From positions 1-13,828 of the forward strand of contig DAIDKJ010000019.1 in the NCBI GenBank assembly GCA_027450105.1: 13,828 nucleotides of DNA, given 5' to 3'. Source of the DNA: Ferrovum sp. Its GTDB lineage: Bacteria > Pseudomonadota > Gammaproteobacteria > Burkholderiales > Ferrovaceae. The notes beneath the pieces were generated by a model. The model searched no databases, was not told where the DNA came from, and was given only the letters and a program-made list of their open reading frames with translations. The position numbers and the translations under genes were made by a program. Of this stretch, positions 6,691 to 13,279 are shown piece by piece. How positions within the stretch are numbered: the first letter of the stretch is position 1; the number at the start of each line of letters is the position of its first letter.

Positions 6691-7716
6691 TCAGCGGGTG
6701 GCAAACTGCCGCAAAAAGTTCAGGTCATTATCAAAAAACAACCGCAAGTCATTGACGCCATAGCGTAACATGGCCAGCCTTTCCACTCCGAGACCAAAGG
6801 CCAACCCCACATGGCGCTCACTATCGATGCCCAAGGGAGTAAACACGTTGGGGTGCACCATGCCACATCCCAAAACTTCTAACCAGCCCGTATGACTGCA
6901 GACCCGACAACCCTGCCCCTGACAGATCACACAGCCGATATCCATTTCTGCCGAAGGTTCGGTAAAAGGGAAAAACGAAGAACGAAAGCGCGCTTGCAAG
7001 GAATCCTGTTCAAAAAAACAGCGCATGAAATCCACCAGCAACCCCTTCAACGCACTGAAAGTGACGGTTTCATCCACCCATAGACCTTCCACTTGATGGA
7101 ACATGGGCGTATGGGTCATGTCGGAATCGCAGCGATAGACCCGACCCGGGACGATTACTTTGACTGGCAGCGCATGGGCCTGCAAATAGCGTACCTGCAT
7201 GGGAGAGGTATGCGTGCGTAGCACATGGGCCGGGTCTAGATAAAAAGTGTCATGCATGGCCCGGGCCGGATGATCATCCGGAATATTCAGGGCCGTAAAG
7301 TTGTAGGCGTCGGTTTCGATTTCCGGGCCATCCGTTACATCAAAACCCACACTGCGAAACAAGGCTTCAATCCGTTGTAATGTCAAGGTAACAGGATGCA
7401 GGCCCCCTCTCAGCACACCCCGTCCAGGCAGGGTAACATCCAGCGCCTGGGCCTTCAGTTCGCGCGCCATCTGCTCCTGGGACAATTGCTCGCGACGCTG
7501 AGCCAACGCCTGTTCCAGAGCCTGCTTGGCCCCATTGATTTGCTCCCCCACCAGTTTGCGTCGCTCCACGGGCAACTGGCCCAAGGATCGCAAGCGCTCT
7601 GTCAGGACACCCGATTTACCCAGATAGCGAGCCTTGGCGTCCTCCAGTGCGGCCGGTTGTTCGATAGCGGAGAACAGCGCAAGCGCCTCATCCTGGATGG
7701 ATTGTAAATCTTGCAT
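6691..7716 (-). CDS. pheS: Phenylalanyl-tRNA synthetase alpha subunit
   Basis: This is the catalytic alpha chain of phenylalanyl-tRNA synthetase (341 residues, close to the usual 330-340). An N-terminal coiled coil (about 1-85, with ARYLGKSGVLT) is followed by the class II core: DHPARAMHDTFYL, motif 2 in YRCDSDMTHTPMFHQVEG, FPFTEPSAE, and motif 3 in GLGVERLAMLRYG. A segment with two CxxC pairs (C262, C265, C270, C273) just before GWLEVLGCGMVHP is absent from the E. coli protein as I recall it and could bind a metal. The start at 7716 fits the family N-terminus (MQDLQSIQ), but the bases before it are C-rich with no Shine-Dalgarno sequence. It lies downstream of rplT, as in many proteobacteria. 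Confidence 0.98.
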   Translation of the reverse strand: MQDLQSIQDEALALFSAIEQPAALEDAKARYLGKSGVLTERLRSLGQLPVERRKLVGEQINGAKQALEQALAQRREQLSQEQMARELKAQALDVTLPGRGVLRGGLHPVTLTLQRIEALFRSVGFDVTDGPEIETDAYNFTALNIPDDHPARAMHDTFYLDPAHVLRTHTSPMQVRYLQAHALPVKVIVPGRVYRCDSDMTHTPMFHQVEGLWVDETVTFSALKGLLVDFMRCFFEQDSLQARFRSSFFPFTEPSAEMDIGCVICQGQGCRVCSHTGWLEVLGCGMVHPNVFTPLGIDSERHVGLAFGLGVERLAMLRYGVNDLRLFFDNDLNFLRQFATR

Positions 7717-7769
7717 GGGAGTTTTGGATGGGTGGGTGGGTTGAATGCATTGGAGAAACAGATCACCAA

Positions 7770-7795
7770 GGCCCCCGCGCGTAGACGCGAGGGCC
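7770..7795 (-). terminator. GC-rich hairpin between rplT and pheS (weak terminator or attenuator)
   Basis: GGCCCCCGCGC and GCGAGGGCC pair in a stem of about ten base pairs with one mismatch around a short GTAG loop. It begins shortly after the rplT stop (7807). On the minus strand only a loose T-rich tail follows (TTGGTGATCTGTTT), so it probably gives partial termination or protects the mRNA 3' end rather than ending the operon fully. Confidence 0.45.
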
Positions 7796-7806
7796 GGATG
7801 GATCGA

Positions 7807-8172
7807 TCAGACTGCGCCTGCGAGCGTTGCGCGTGCGGTTTCCACCATCTTGACGAAAGCGGGTTTATCAAACACGGCAATATCTGCAAGAACCTTGCGG
7901 TCCACCAGGATCTCCGCTTTTTTAAGCCCATTCATGAAGGTGCTGTACTTCATTCCGCATTCCCGGGCTGCCGCATTGATCCGGGCAATCCACAACACGC
8001 GAAAATCGCGTTTGCGCCTCCGCCGATCGCGATAGGCGTACTGTCCTGCCTTCATCACGGCTTCTTTGGCGATACGATAGACGTTTTTGCGACGCCCGCG
8101 ATAACCCTTGGCCTGATCCAACACTTTCTTGTGGCGCGCATGCGCCGTTACACCCCGTTTGACTCGTGGCAT
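7807..8172 (-). CDS. rplT: 50S ribosomal protein L20
   Basis: This 121-residue L20 protein binds 23S rRNA early in large-subunit assembly. It has the very basic N-terminus MPRVKRGVTAHARHKKVL, then the GYRGRRKNVYRIAKEAVMKA and YRDRRRRKRDFRVLWI segments that define the family, and the C-terminal globular part (INAAARECGMKYS, NRKVLAD-type DRKVLADIAV). AAGGAG lies 7 bases before the ATG and overlaps the rpmI stop as TAAGGAG, so the two are probably translated from one mRNA. In enterobacteria L20 represses its own operon by binding the leader of rpmI. A candidate region exists here upstream of rpmI but is not proven. Confidence 0.98.
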   Translation of the reverse strand: MPRVKRGVTAHARHKKVLDQAKGYRGRRKNVYRIAKEAVMKAGQYAYRDRRRRKRDFRVLWIARINAAARECGMKYSTFMNGLKKAEILVDRKVLADIAVFDKPAFVKMVETARATLAGAV

Positions 8173-8183
8173 GTTGGGACTCC

Positions 8184-8381
8184 TTAGGCGTAGGGCAACA
8201 TGGCTTTTACCGAGCCCATGTTGGTGGCATGAATGTTGGCGGTACCACGCAATTGACGCTTGGTTTTGGTGGACTTTTTGGTGAGGATGTGGCGTTTGAA
8301 GGCCTGCGAGCGCTTGACGCTCCCGCTACCGCGCACGCGAAAGCGTTTGGCAGCGCCACTCTTGGTTTTCATTTTGGGCAT
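8184..8381 (-). CDS. rpmI: 50S ribosomal protein L35
   Basis: This 65-residue basic protein has the L35 signature: MPKMKTKSGAAKRFRV, SGSVKRSQAFKRHILTKKSTKTKRQLRG-type middle and VKAMLPYA end. L35 is a structural component of the large ribosomal subunit. AGGAG lies 5 bases ahead of the ATG. It sits between infC and rplT in the standard order. The 97-base gap to infC contains a hairpin spanning the infC stop and could hold an L20-responsive leader. Confidence 0.98.
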   Translation of the reverse strand: MPKMKTKSGAAKRFRVRGSGSVKRSQAFKRHILTKKSTKTKRQLRGTANIHATNMGSVKAMLPYA

Positions 8382-8465
8382 GATTGCTCCTGGGATTTAT
8401 AAACCACACGCGGTGACCGGCAACGAACCGATACTTGTTAACCACGCATGCCTTGTTTGAACAAT

Positions 8466-8485
8466 CGCCTGAATGCCTTCAGGCG
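8466..8485. promoter_or_regulatory. Perfect 8-bp hairpin spanning the infC stop codon
   Basis: CGCCTGAA (8466-8473) and TTCAGGCG (8478-8485) pair perfectly around a 4-base loop. The infC stop TGA (8481-8479) lies inside the stem. The minus-strand tail (ATTGTTC) is too short for a full terminator. It may modulate read-through into rpmI-rplT or stabilise the infC 3' end; the function is inferred. Confidence 0.5.
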
Positions 8486-9084
8486 TTGTTTTGCTGCACA
8501 GACGCCGCTGCAGCTGCTGCGGTGGGCTTGGAAACTTTGGGTTCCTTGGTTTCTTTGCCCGGTTCAAGCTTTTTTTTGGGGGCCAGCACCATGACCATTT
8601 GCCGCCCTTCCATTTTAGGAAACTGCTCCACCTGTCCGTAGGGAGCCAAATCGGCTTCCACCCGCTTGAGGAGGTTATAGCCCAGTTCCTGGTGGGTCAT
8701 TTCACGTCCCCTAAAACGCAGAGTGACCTTGGTTTTGTCCCCCTCACTCAAGAAACGGATCAGGTTTCTGACCTTGATGGCGTAGTCCCCATCATCGGTA
8801 CCAGGACGAAACTTGACTTCCTTGACCTGAATCTGCTTTTGCTTGACCTTGGCTTCGTGTTGTCGCTTGCTTTCGCGGTACTTGAACTTCCCATAATCCA
8901 TCAACCGACAAACCGGGGGAGTTGCGGTGGGGGCTATTTCCACCAGATCCACGCCCGTTTCTTCAGCCTGACGCAAGGCGTCAGCGATCTTGAAGATACC
9001 GAGTTGTTCACCTTCCACACCAACCAAACGGACCTCGGGGACCGAAATGTCTTCGTTGATTCGGACTTCTTTCACCTGAGCGAT
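8479..9084 (-). CDS. infC: Translation initiation factor IF-3 (non-canonical ATC start)
   Basis: IF3 binds the 30S subunit, blocks premature 50S joining and checks start-codon/initiator tRNA pairing. Both halves are present: the N-terminal domain with EVRLVGVEGEQLGIF and the linker DYGKFKYRESKRQHEAK, then the C-terminal domain with KEVKFRPGTDDGDY, VTLRFRGREM and FPKMEGRQMVMVLAPKKK. An alanine-rich tail of about 28 residues follows. The start is decided by position. AGGAGG (9098-9093) lies 8 bases before an ATC at 9084. The next usable codon, GTG at 9075, is 17 bases away. An in-frame TGA at 9102-9100 excludes anything upstream. I therefore place the start at ATC, giving 201 residues. E. coli infC similarly begins with AUU, which makes the gene self-limiting because IF3 rejects such starts. 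Confidence 0.95.
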   Translation of the reverse strand: MAQVKEVRINEDISVPEVRLVGVEGEQLGIFKIADALRQAEETGVDLVEIAPTATPPVCRLMDYGKFKYRESKRQHEAKVKQKQIQVKEVKFRPGTDDGDYAIKVRNLIRFLSEGDKTKVTLRFRGREMTHQELGYNLLKRVEADLAPYGQVEQFPKMEGRQMVMVLAPKKKLEPGKETKEPKVSKPTAAAAAASVQQNNA

Positions 9085-9092
9085 AGCAACAA

Positions 9093-9098
9093 CCTCCT
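9093..9098 (-). promoter_or_regulatory. Shine-Dalgarno of infC, placing the start on ATC
   Basis: A perfect AGGAGG on the minus strand, 8 bases before ATC (9084-9082) and 17 before GTG (9075-9073). This spacing is the main support for the rare start codon. Confidence 0.85.
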
Positions 9099-9154
9099 GT
9101 CAATTCAAAAAAATAGCCGGTACCACCCAAGGCAATACCCGACTGACCTGGCCA

Positions 9155-11074
9155 CTACGCCGTACACCCTGAATAATGGGCGACTTCCTCTTGAGCACGC
9201 TTAATAAAGGACTCGAGGGACATCTGCCCAAGGTTTTCTCCTCCCCGACCCCTGACTGCAACCAAGCCCGCCTGGGCTTCTTTGTCGCCCACCACGAGAA
9301 GATAGGGGAGCTTTTGACGACTGTGATCGCGTATTTTATAGTTAATCGTTTCGTTTCGCAAGTCTGACTCTACCCGGAACCCTTGATCCTTAAGGACTTT
9401 GACGACCTGTTGTACGTATTCTGTTTGCCCCTGGGAAATATTGATGACCATGAGTTGCACAGGAGACAGCCAGAGGGGCAGCGCCCCCGCGAAATGCTCG
9501 ATGAGAATGCCGATGAAGCGTTCCAAGGACCCCAGAATGGCACGATGCAGCATGACCGGCACGTGACGCGTGTTGTCTTCACCCACGAAGCTGGCCTCCA
9601 GACGTTCTGGCATGGAGAAATCCACCTGAATGGTCCCGCATTGCCAGGTGCGGCCAAGACTGTCGCGCAGGTGAAACTCCACCTTCGGCCCGTAGAAGGC
9701 CCCTTCTCCCGGCAGTCGTTCAAAGGGGACCGCGCTTCGCTCCAGAGCCAGTTGCAGGGCTGCCTCCGCCTTGTCCCAGATGGCGTCCGAGCCCACGCGC
9801 TGCTGGGGACGCGTGGCTAATTTATACTGAATATCCGTAAATCCGAAGTCACGATACACGCGGCGCAACAACTGGATGAAGGCGGACACTTCGGACTGGA
9901 TTTGATCTTCGGTACAAAAAATATGGCCGTCATCCTGGGTAAATCCTCGCACCCGCATCACCCCGTGCAACGCCCCAGAGGGTTCGTTGCGATGACAGGA
10001 ACCAAACTCTCCATAGCGTACCGGCAAATCCCGATAGCTTTTGACTCCCTGGTTGAAAATCTGCACGTGACCAGGGCAATTCATGGGCTTGATGGCAAAG
10101 TCACGAGATTCCGACTCGGTGGTGAACATATTTTTATGGAAGTTTTCCCAATGCCCGGATTTTTCCCATAAGGTGCGATCCAGTATCTGGGGGCAGCGCA
10201 CCTCCTGATAGCCATGATCCCGATACACCTGACGCATGTACTGTTCCACCACCTGCCACAAGGCCCAACCCCGCGGGTGCCAAAACACCATTCCCGGCGC
10301 TTCATCTTGCAGATGAAACAAATCCAACTGCTTACCCAGGCGTCGATGATCGCGCTTTTCAGCTTCCTCCAATCGGGTCAGATAGGCTTCCTGATCTTCC
10401 TTGCGCGCCCAGGCCGTGCCATAAATACGGGTGAGCATTTCATTTTTGGAATCTCCGCGCCAATACGCGCCAGCCACACGCATCAACTTGAAGACCTTGA
10501 GCTTTCCAGTGGAGGGCACGTGGGGGCCACGGCATAAGTCTACAAACTGGTCCTGCTGGTACAAGGAGATGGGTTCGTTTGCCGGGATGCTGGCAATGAT
10601 TTCTGCTTTGTAGCTTTCGCCAATCCCCTTGAAAAAGGTCACCGCTTCGTCCCGCGGCATCAGTCGGCGCTGCACCGGCAGGTCGCTATGGGCAAGCTCT
10701 ACCATTTTCTTTTCGATCGCCACCAGATCTTCAGGAGTAAAAGCTCTTGTGTAGGAAAAGTCGTAATAAAATCCGTTCTCGATGACGGGCCCGATGGTCA
10801 CTTGCGCATCGGGAAACAGCGCCTTGACGGCTTGCGCCAGCAAATGCGCCGTGGAATGACGAAGCACTTCCAGCCCTTCCGGATCGCGCTCCGTCACGAT
10901 GGCCAGCGTGGCATCGTGTTCGATACGGGTGGAGGTGTCCACCAAGCGTCCGTCGAGTTTTCCGGCCAAGGCGGCACGGGCCAAACCGGCCCCAATACTG
11001 GCCGCAACTTCTGCCACTGTCAGCGGTGCGTTATACTGGCGCTCGGAGCCATCGGGAAGGCGAATCGTGATCAC
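9155..11074 (-). CDS. thrS: Threonyl-tRNA synthetase
   Basis: This class II synthetase charges tRNA-Thr in the cytosol and edits mischarged serine. I start it at GTG 11074 (639 residues), because AGAGGA lies 6 bases upstream and the family begins with this ITxRLPDGS segment. An ATG at 11101 lacks a ribosome-binding site. The domains are: TGS (1-62); the editing domain with H73 and H77 in HSTAHLLA and later VDLCRGPHV; the catalytic core, including MKPMNCPGH, motif 2 with RNEPSGALHGVMRVRGFTQDDGH and LHRAILGSLERF; and a C-terminal anticodon-binding domain. The zinc ligands (Cys in NCPGH, His in the motif 2 region, His in LHRAI) are all present. It is first in the translation block, 70 bases before infC, and divergent from the DUF218 gene. 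Confidence 0.98.
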   Translation of the reverse strand: MITIRLPDGSERQYNAPLTVAEVAASIGAGLARAALAGKLDGRLVDTSTRIEHDATLAIVTERDPEGLEVLRHSTAHLLAQAVKALFPDAQVTIGPVIENGFYYDFSYTRAFTPEDLVAIEKKMVELAHSDLPVQRRLMPRDEAVTFFKGIGESYKAEIIASIPANEPISLYQQDQFVDLCRGPHVPSTGKLKVFKLMRVAGAYWRGDSKNEMLTRIYGTAWARKEDQEAYLTRLEEAEKRDHRRLGKQLDLFHLQDEAPGMVFWHPRGWALWQVVEQYMRQVYRDHGYQEVRCPQILDRTLWEKSGHWENFHKNMFTTESESRDFAIKPMNCPGHVQIFNQGVKSYRDLPVRYGEFGSCHRNEPSGALHGVMRVRGFTQDDGHIFCTEDQIQSEVSAFIQLLRRVYRDFGFTDIQYKLATRPQQRVGSDAIWDKAEAALQLALERSAVPFERLPGEGAFYGPKVEFHLRDSLGRTWQCGTIQVDFSMPERLEASFVGEDNTRHVPVMLHRAILGSLERFIGILIEHFAGALPLWLSPVQLMVINISQGQTEYVQQVVKVLKDQGFRVESDLRNETINYKIRDHSRQKLPYLLVVGDKEAQAGLVAVRGRGGENLGQMSLESFIKRAQEEVAHYSGCTA

Positions 11075-11154
11075 AATCAATCCTCTAATATCTTGACCCA
11101 TGATTTTAACACAGCCAATTCCTTGTTCCTCCCTGAAGTATTGCAGAACATACC

Positions 11155-11904
11155 GTGTTTGACTTCGCGCTGTATCATCTAGCCAGCACACTCTTTGGCG
11201 CCTGGTTTTTACCTCCCGGACTGCAAATCGGTCTGCTAATGGGTAGCGTATTGTTGTGGAAGCGCCAACCCCGAGTGTCCCGCACGCTGATGTCTTTGGC
11301 GCTGCTTTCGCTGTACTGGCTGGCTACCCCTTATTTCGCCCGCCCACTGATTCAACATGTGGAAACCCGCTTCGCACCCATCCCCCTCCAACCTTACACA
11401 GCTGTCGTGTGTCTGACCGGTGGAAACAATTACCATGCGCCCGAATTTGGCGGCATTGGTCCCTCGGGAGCCAGTGCCCTGCGCTGTCTATACGGGATGA
11501 TGTTGGCCCAGGAACGACATTTGCCGCTGGTCATTTCTGGCGCTGGAACTCTGGATCCTCCAGAGGCCCTCACTACACAGGCGTGGCTGAATCGATTGCA
11601 GCCTTCCCAAAAAATTCTGTTGGAAGCAGACTCCAGGAATACGCAAGAAGCTCCCGTTGCGCTACTGCAGCGCCACCCCGAGTTGCGTGGCGCCATCATC
11701 CTGGTGAGCGATGCCTTGCATATGCGCCGTGCCAGTGGCTGGTTCCGACAAGCCGGGTTTGTTGTCGCCCAAGCCCCTACGCGTTACGTGAGCTTTGAAC
11801 CCGTCACCGTCAAAAGCTTCATGCCAGATGCCCTGATGCTGGATCAATCCCGCGATGCCCTGCGGGAATGGAGTGGTCAAATGCTGTTACCGCACGGCTT
11901 TTAA
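11155..11904 (+). CDS. DUF218 (YdcF/SanA/ElyC-like) membrane protein
   Basis: This roughly 249-residue protein has two N-terminal membrane segments (about 22-36 and 43-62) followed by a DUF218 domain (about 82-240). The domain motifs are visible: AVVCLTGGNN at its start, PLVISGAG, the catalytic-like ADSRNTQEAP, and LVSDALHMRRASGWFRQAG. The family includes E. coli ElyC, SanA and YdcF, linked to envelope integrity and peptidoglycan or lipid-carrier metabolism; the chemistry is not settled. The two-helix anchor places it closest to the ElyC type with the domain facing the periplasm. The start is GTG at 11155 with only a weak upstream purine stretch. It is divergent from thrS, with 80 bases between starts, and no terminator is obvious after it. 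Confidence 0.88.
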   Translation: MFDFALYHLASTLFGAWFLPPGLQIGLLMGSVLLWKRQPRVSRTLMSLALLSLYWLATPYFARPLIQHVETRFAPIPLQPYTAVVCLTGGNNYHAPEFGGIGPSGASALRCLYGMMLAQERHLPLVISGAGTLDPPEALTTQAWLNRLQPSQKILLEADSRNTQEAPVALLQRHPELRGAIILVSDALHMRRASGWFRQAGFVVAQAPTRYVSFEPVTVKSFMPDALMLDQSRDALREWSGQMLLPHGF

Positions 11905-11913
11905 GCGCTTGGC

Positions 11914-11973
11914 TTTTCAGCCTCCTATCCCGTTGGAAATACGATCCCTTTTCAGCCTCCTATGCCATTGGAA
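11914..11973. repeat. Imperfect 25-bp direct repeat upstream of tRNA-Lys
   Basis: Copies at 11914-11938 and 11949-11973 share TTTTCAGCCTCCTAT at the left and TTGGAA at the right, with two mismatches overall. The period is 35 bp, with 10 bases between copies. They lie after the DUF218 gene and end 11 bases before the -35 element of the tRNA promoter, so they could be regulator sites or a local duplication. Confidence 0.9.
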
Positions 11974-11984
11974 GAGGCTCCGAG

Positions 11985-12013
11985 TTGACTGGAGAAAAGA
12001 CGCCCTATAAAAT
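11985..12013 (+). promoter_or_regulatory. Sigma-70 promoter of tRNA-Lys
   Basis: TTGACT (11985-11990) and TAAAAT (12008-12013) each match consensus at 5 of 6 bases and are separated by exactly 17 bases. Transcription would start near 12020, a few bases before the tRNA at 12027. Confidence 0.75.
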
Positions 12014-12026
12014 ACTGGATTGGTTT

Positions 12027-12102
12027 GGGTCGTTAGCTCAGCTGGTAGAGCAGCGGACTTTTAATCCGTTGGTCGCAGGTTCGAATCCCGCACGGCCTAC
12101 CA
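12027..12102 (+). tRNA. tRNA-Lys (anticodon TTT)
   Basis: This is a 76-nt cloverleaf with GTTAGCTCAGCTGGTAGAGC as D arm region, anticodon stem GCGGA/TCCGT-type with loop CTTTTAA (anticodon TTT), variable loop TGGTC, T arm GCAGGTTCGAATCCCGC, and encoded CCA. The acceptor stem GGGTCGT pairs with ACGGCCT, with G-U wobbles including the first pair, where E. coli has Watson-Crick pairs. It is the only tRNA on this side of the window and has its own promoter. Confidence 0.97.
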
Positions 12103-12262
12103 AACCCAGCCTTGCGGCACATCCGGGTCGCTCGCTCGACCACCCCATACGCCCCCCAAATCAAGACGCCTATTTACCGCTTTCTATGCTTTCTGTTTTA
12201 AACGCAGAGACATACGCACGTGTATGAACGCGCCTGGACGCCAAAGGGAGTTATCCCAGTAG

Positions 12263-12312
12263 AAAAACCGGGTGCTGCCAAGGCGCCATTTGGCGTCAGG
12301 CCCAACACCCGG
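12263..12312 (-). terminator. Rho-independent terminator of the phasin gene
   Basis: On the minus strand a stem with outer arms CCGGGTG/CACCCGG and an inner GACGCC/GGCGCC-type helix is followed at once by TTTTT (plus-strand AAAAA at 12263-12267). It lies about 25 bases after the phasin stop. This is the clearest intrinsic terminator in the window. Confidence 0.82.
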
Positions 12313-12337
12313 TTCGTCGTTTGGGGTACGGCGGATT

Positions 12338-13141
12338 TTATCTTTTGGCAGTTGGTTTCTTTTTTGCCACTGCCGCCTTGGTTTTCTCGGCAGCCGGTTT
12401 TGTCGTTTTACCGGAACGCATCGCCGGAGCAGCAGGCTTGGTGAGACCTGCGGAAAAATCAGAGGCGGTGATGGTGGTTTTATGAGCACGGGAAAGCGTC
12501 TCGGCAACTCGCACCGGTTCATCGAATGTTGGGGATAGAACGGGTTCTTGCACCGTGAATTCAACCGCTTCGGCCTGCACCGGGACTTCGGCAACGCTCT
12601 GAGAGGCTACGATCACTTCAGCCTGCACCGGGACTTCGGCAACGCTCTGAGAGACTGGGATGACTTCGGATTGGCGCACCAGTGGCTTGGACACTTCTGA
12701 AGGATCAATTGCCTCTGCCGGCTTTTGCACCTGAGCCTCTCCTTGAGGGGCAAGGGTGCGATCAATATGGGCACTGCCATAGACCACGAGGGGTAACTGG
12801 CTGTTGATGTTCTTGCTCCACTCACGCCACTGCAGGGTAAACAAATCGGCAATCTGGTTTTTGGTGTACGCAGCCACCTCATAGATACTCCGCAGGTATG
12901 TCGCGGCGTTTTCCACGGTTTTTTCGGTCAATTTGGCGCGCAGACCAAGCAACGTGGGCAAATCCCATAAATCGGTCTCGGGTTGCAGAACGTTATGGGC
13001 ATCAGCCAAGGATTGCCTGGTAGAGACCCACTGCAAACCCACAAGTTTCTCGGTACTGTTCAGGGCAATCTGTGAGAGTTGCAGCGCCGTATCCAAGGCT
13101 GATTTATTGAATTCAGTCATCTGATCACTTTCTATGTACAT
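12338..13141 (-). CDS. Phasin-family granule protein with internal repeat and basic tail
   Basis: Phasins coat polyhydroxyalkanoate granules. Residues 8-125 form the amphipathic helical phasin domain, with NKSALDTALQLSQIALNSTEKLVGLQ typical of betaproteobacterial PhaP and a later YLRSIYEVAAYTKNQIADLF segment. From about 130 the protein changes to a proline/glutamate/valine-rich linker holding a 16-residue repeat (164-179 and 180-195, both starting SQSVAEVPVQAE). It ends in a lysine/alanine/proline tail (233-267, nine lysines and two arginines against one acidic residue) resembling histone H1. Such tails let PhaF and PhaM tie granules to the nucleoid, so a similar role is possible. The start at 13141 has AGGA about 9 bases upstream; an alternative ATG is at 13120. 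A clear terminator follows. At 267 residues it is longer than the usual 180-190. Confidence 0.88.
   Translation of the reverse strand: MYIESDQMTEFNKSALDTALQLSQIALNSTEKLVGLQWVSTRQSLADAHNVLQPETDLWDLPTLLGLRAKLTEKTVENAATYLRSIYEVAAYTKNQIADLFTLQWREWSKNINSQLPLVVYGSAHIDRTLAPQGEAQVQKPAEAIDPSEVSKPLVRQSEVIPVSQSVAEVPVQAEVIVASQSVAEVPVQAEAVEFTVQEPVLSPTFDEPVRVAETLSRAHKTTITASDFSAGLTKPAAPAMRSGKTTKPAAEKTKAAVAKKKPTAKR
12573..12653. repeat. 48-bp-period tandem repeat inside the phasin gene
   Basis: Two identical 33-bp blocks (12573-12605 and 12621-12653) lie 48 bp apart, exactly 16 codons. They encode the duplicated SQSVAEVPVQAE segment. Near-perfect DNA identity suggests a recent duplication that could vary between strains. 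Confidence 0.92.
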
Positions 13142-13199
13142 GTTTACTCGTCCTGGTTAAAGTTTGAAGGCCATCAGCGGGGTTGATTTGACAATTTTT

Positions 13200-13212
13200 C
13201 TGCATATTGCAG
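13200..13212. promoter_or_regulatory. CTGCA-TAT-TGCAG palindrome upstream of the phasin gene
   Basis: This perfect 5-bp dyad lies about 60 bases upstream of the phasin start, in TGC/GCA-rich sequence (further GCGCAACA and CGCACC nearby). PhaR, the usual repressor of phasin genes, has TGC/GCA-type sites in some bacteria. The match to any exact consensus is from memory and unconfirmed. Confidence 0.3.
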
Positions 13213-13279
13213 CGCAACATTTCGCACCATACAGATGAGTCACGCTGGTTGTCAATCCTCACCAGCACCTACCGGTGGA

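Noticed and set aside
9105..9140. T-run ahead of infC as a terminator after thrS
   Set aside because: No stem longer than three base pairs precedes the T-run, so it is not convincing as an intrinsic terminator.
8473..9204. Plus-strand frame of 243 codons across infC and the thrS end
   Set aside because: It is antisense to infC, with no ribosome-binding site and no recognisable family.
12103..12262. Possible small gene or terminator between tRNA-Lys and the phasin terminator
   Set aside because: The only frame (13 codons from 12187) has no support, and the near-palindrome CATACGCACGTGTATG has two internal mismatches and no T-run. I see nothing reliable here.
13244..13268. GCTGGT/ACCAGC inverted repeat after the tautomerase stop as a terminator
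   Set aside because: The stem is only six base pairs and no T-run follows on the minus strand.
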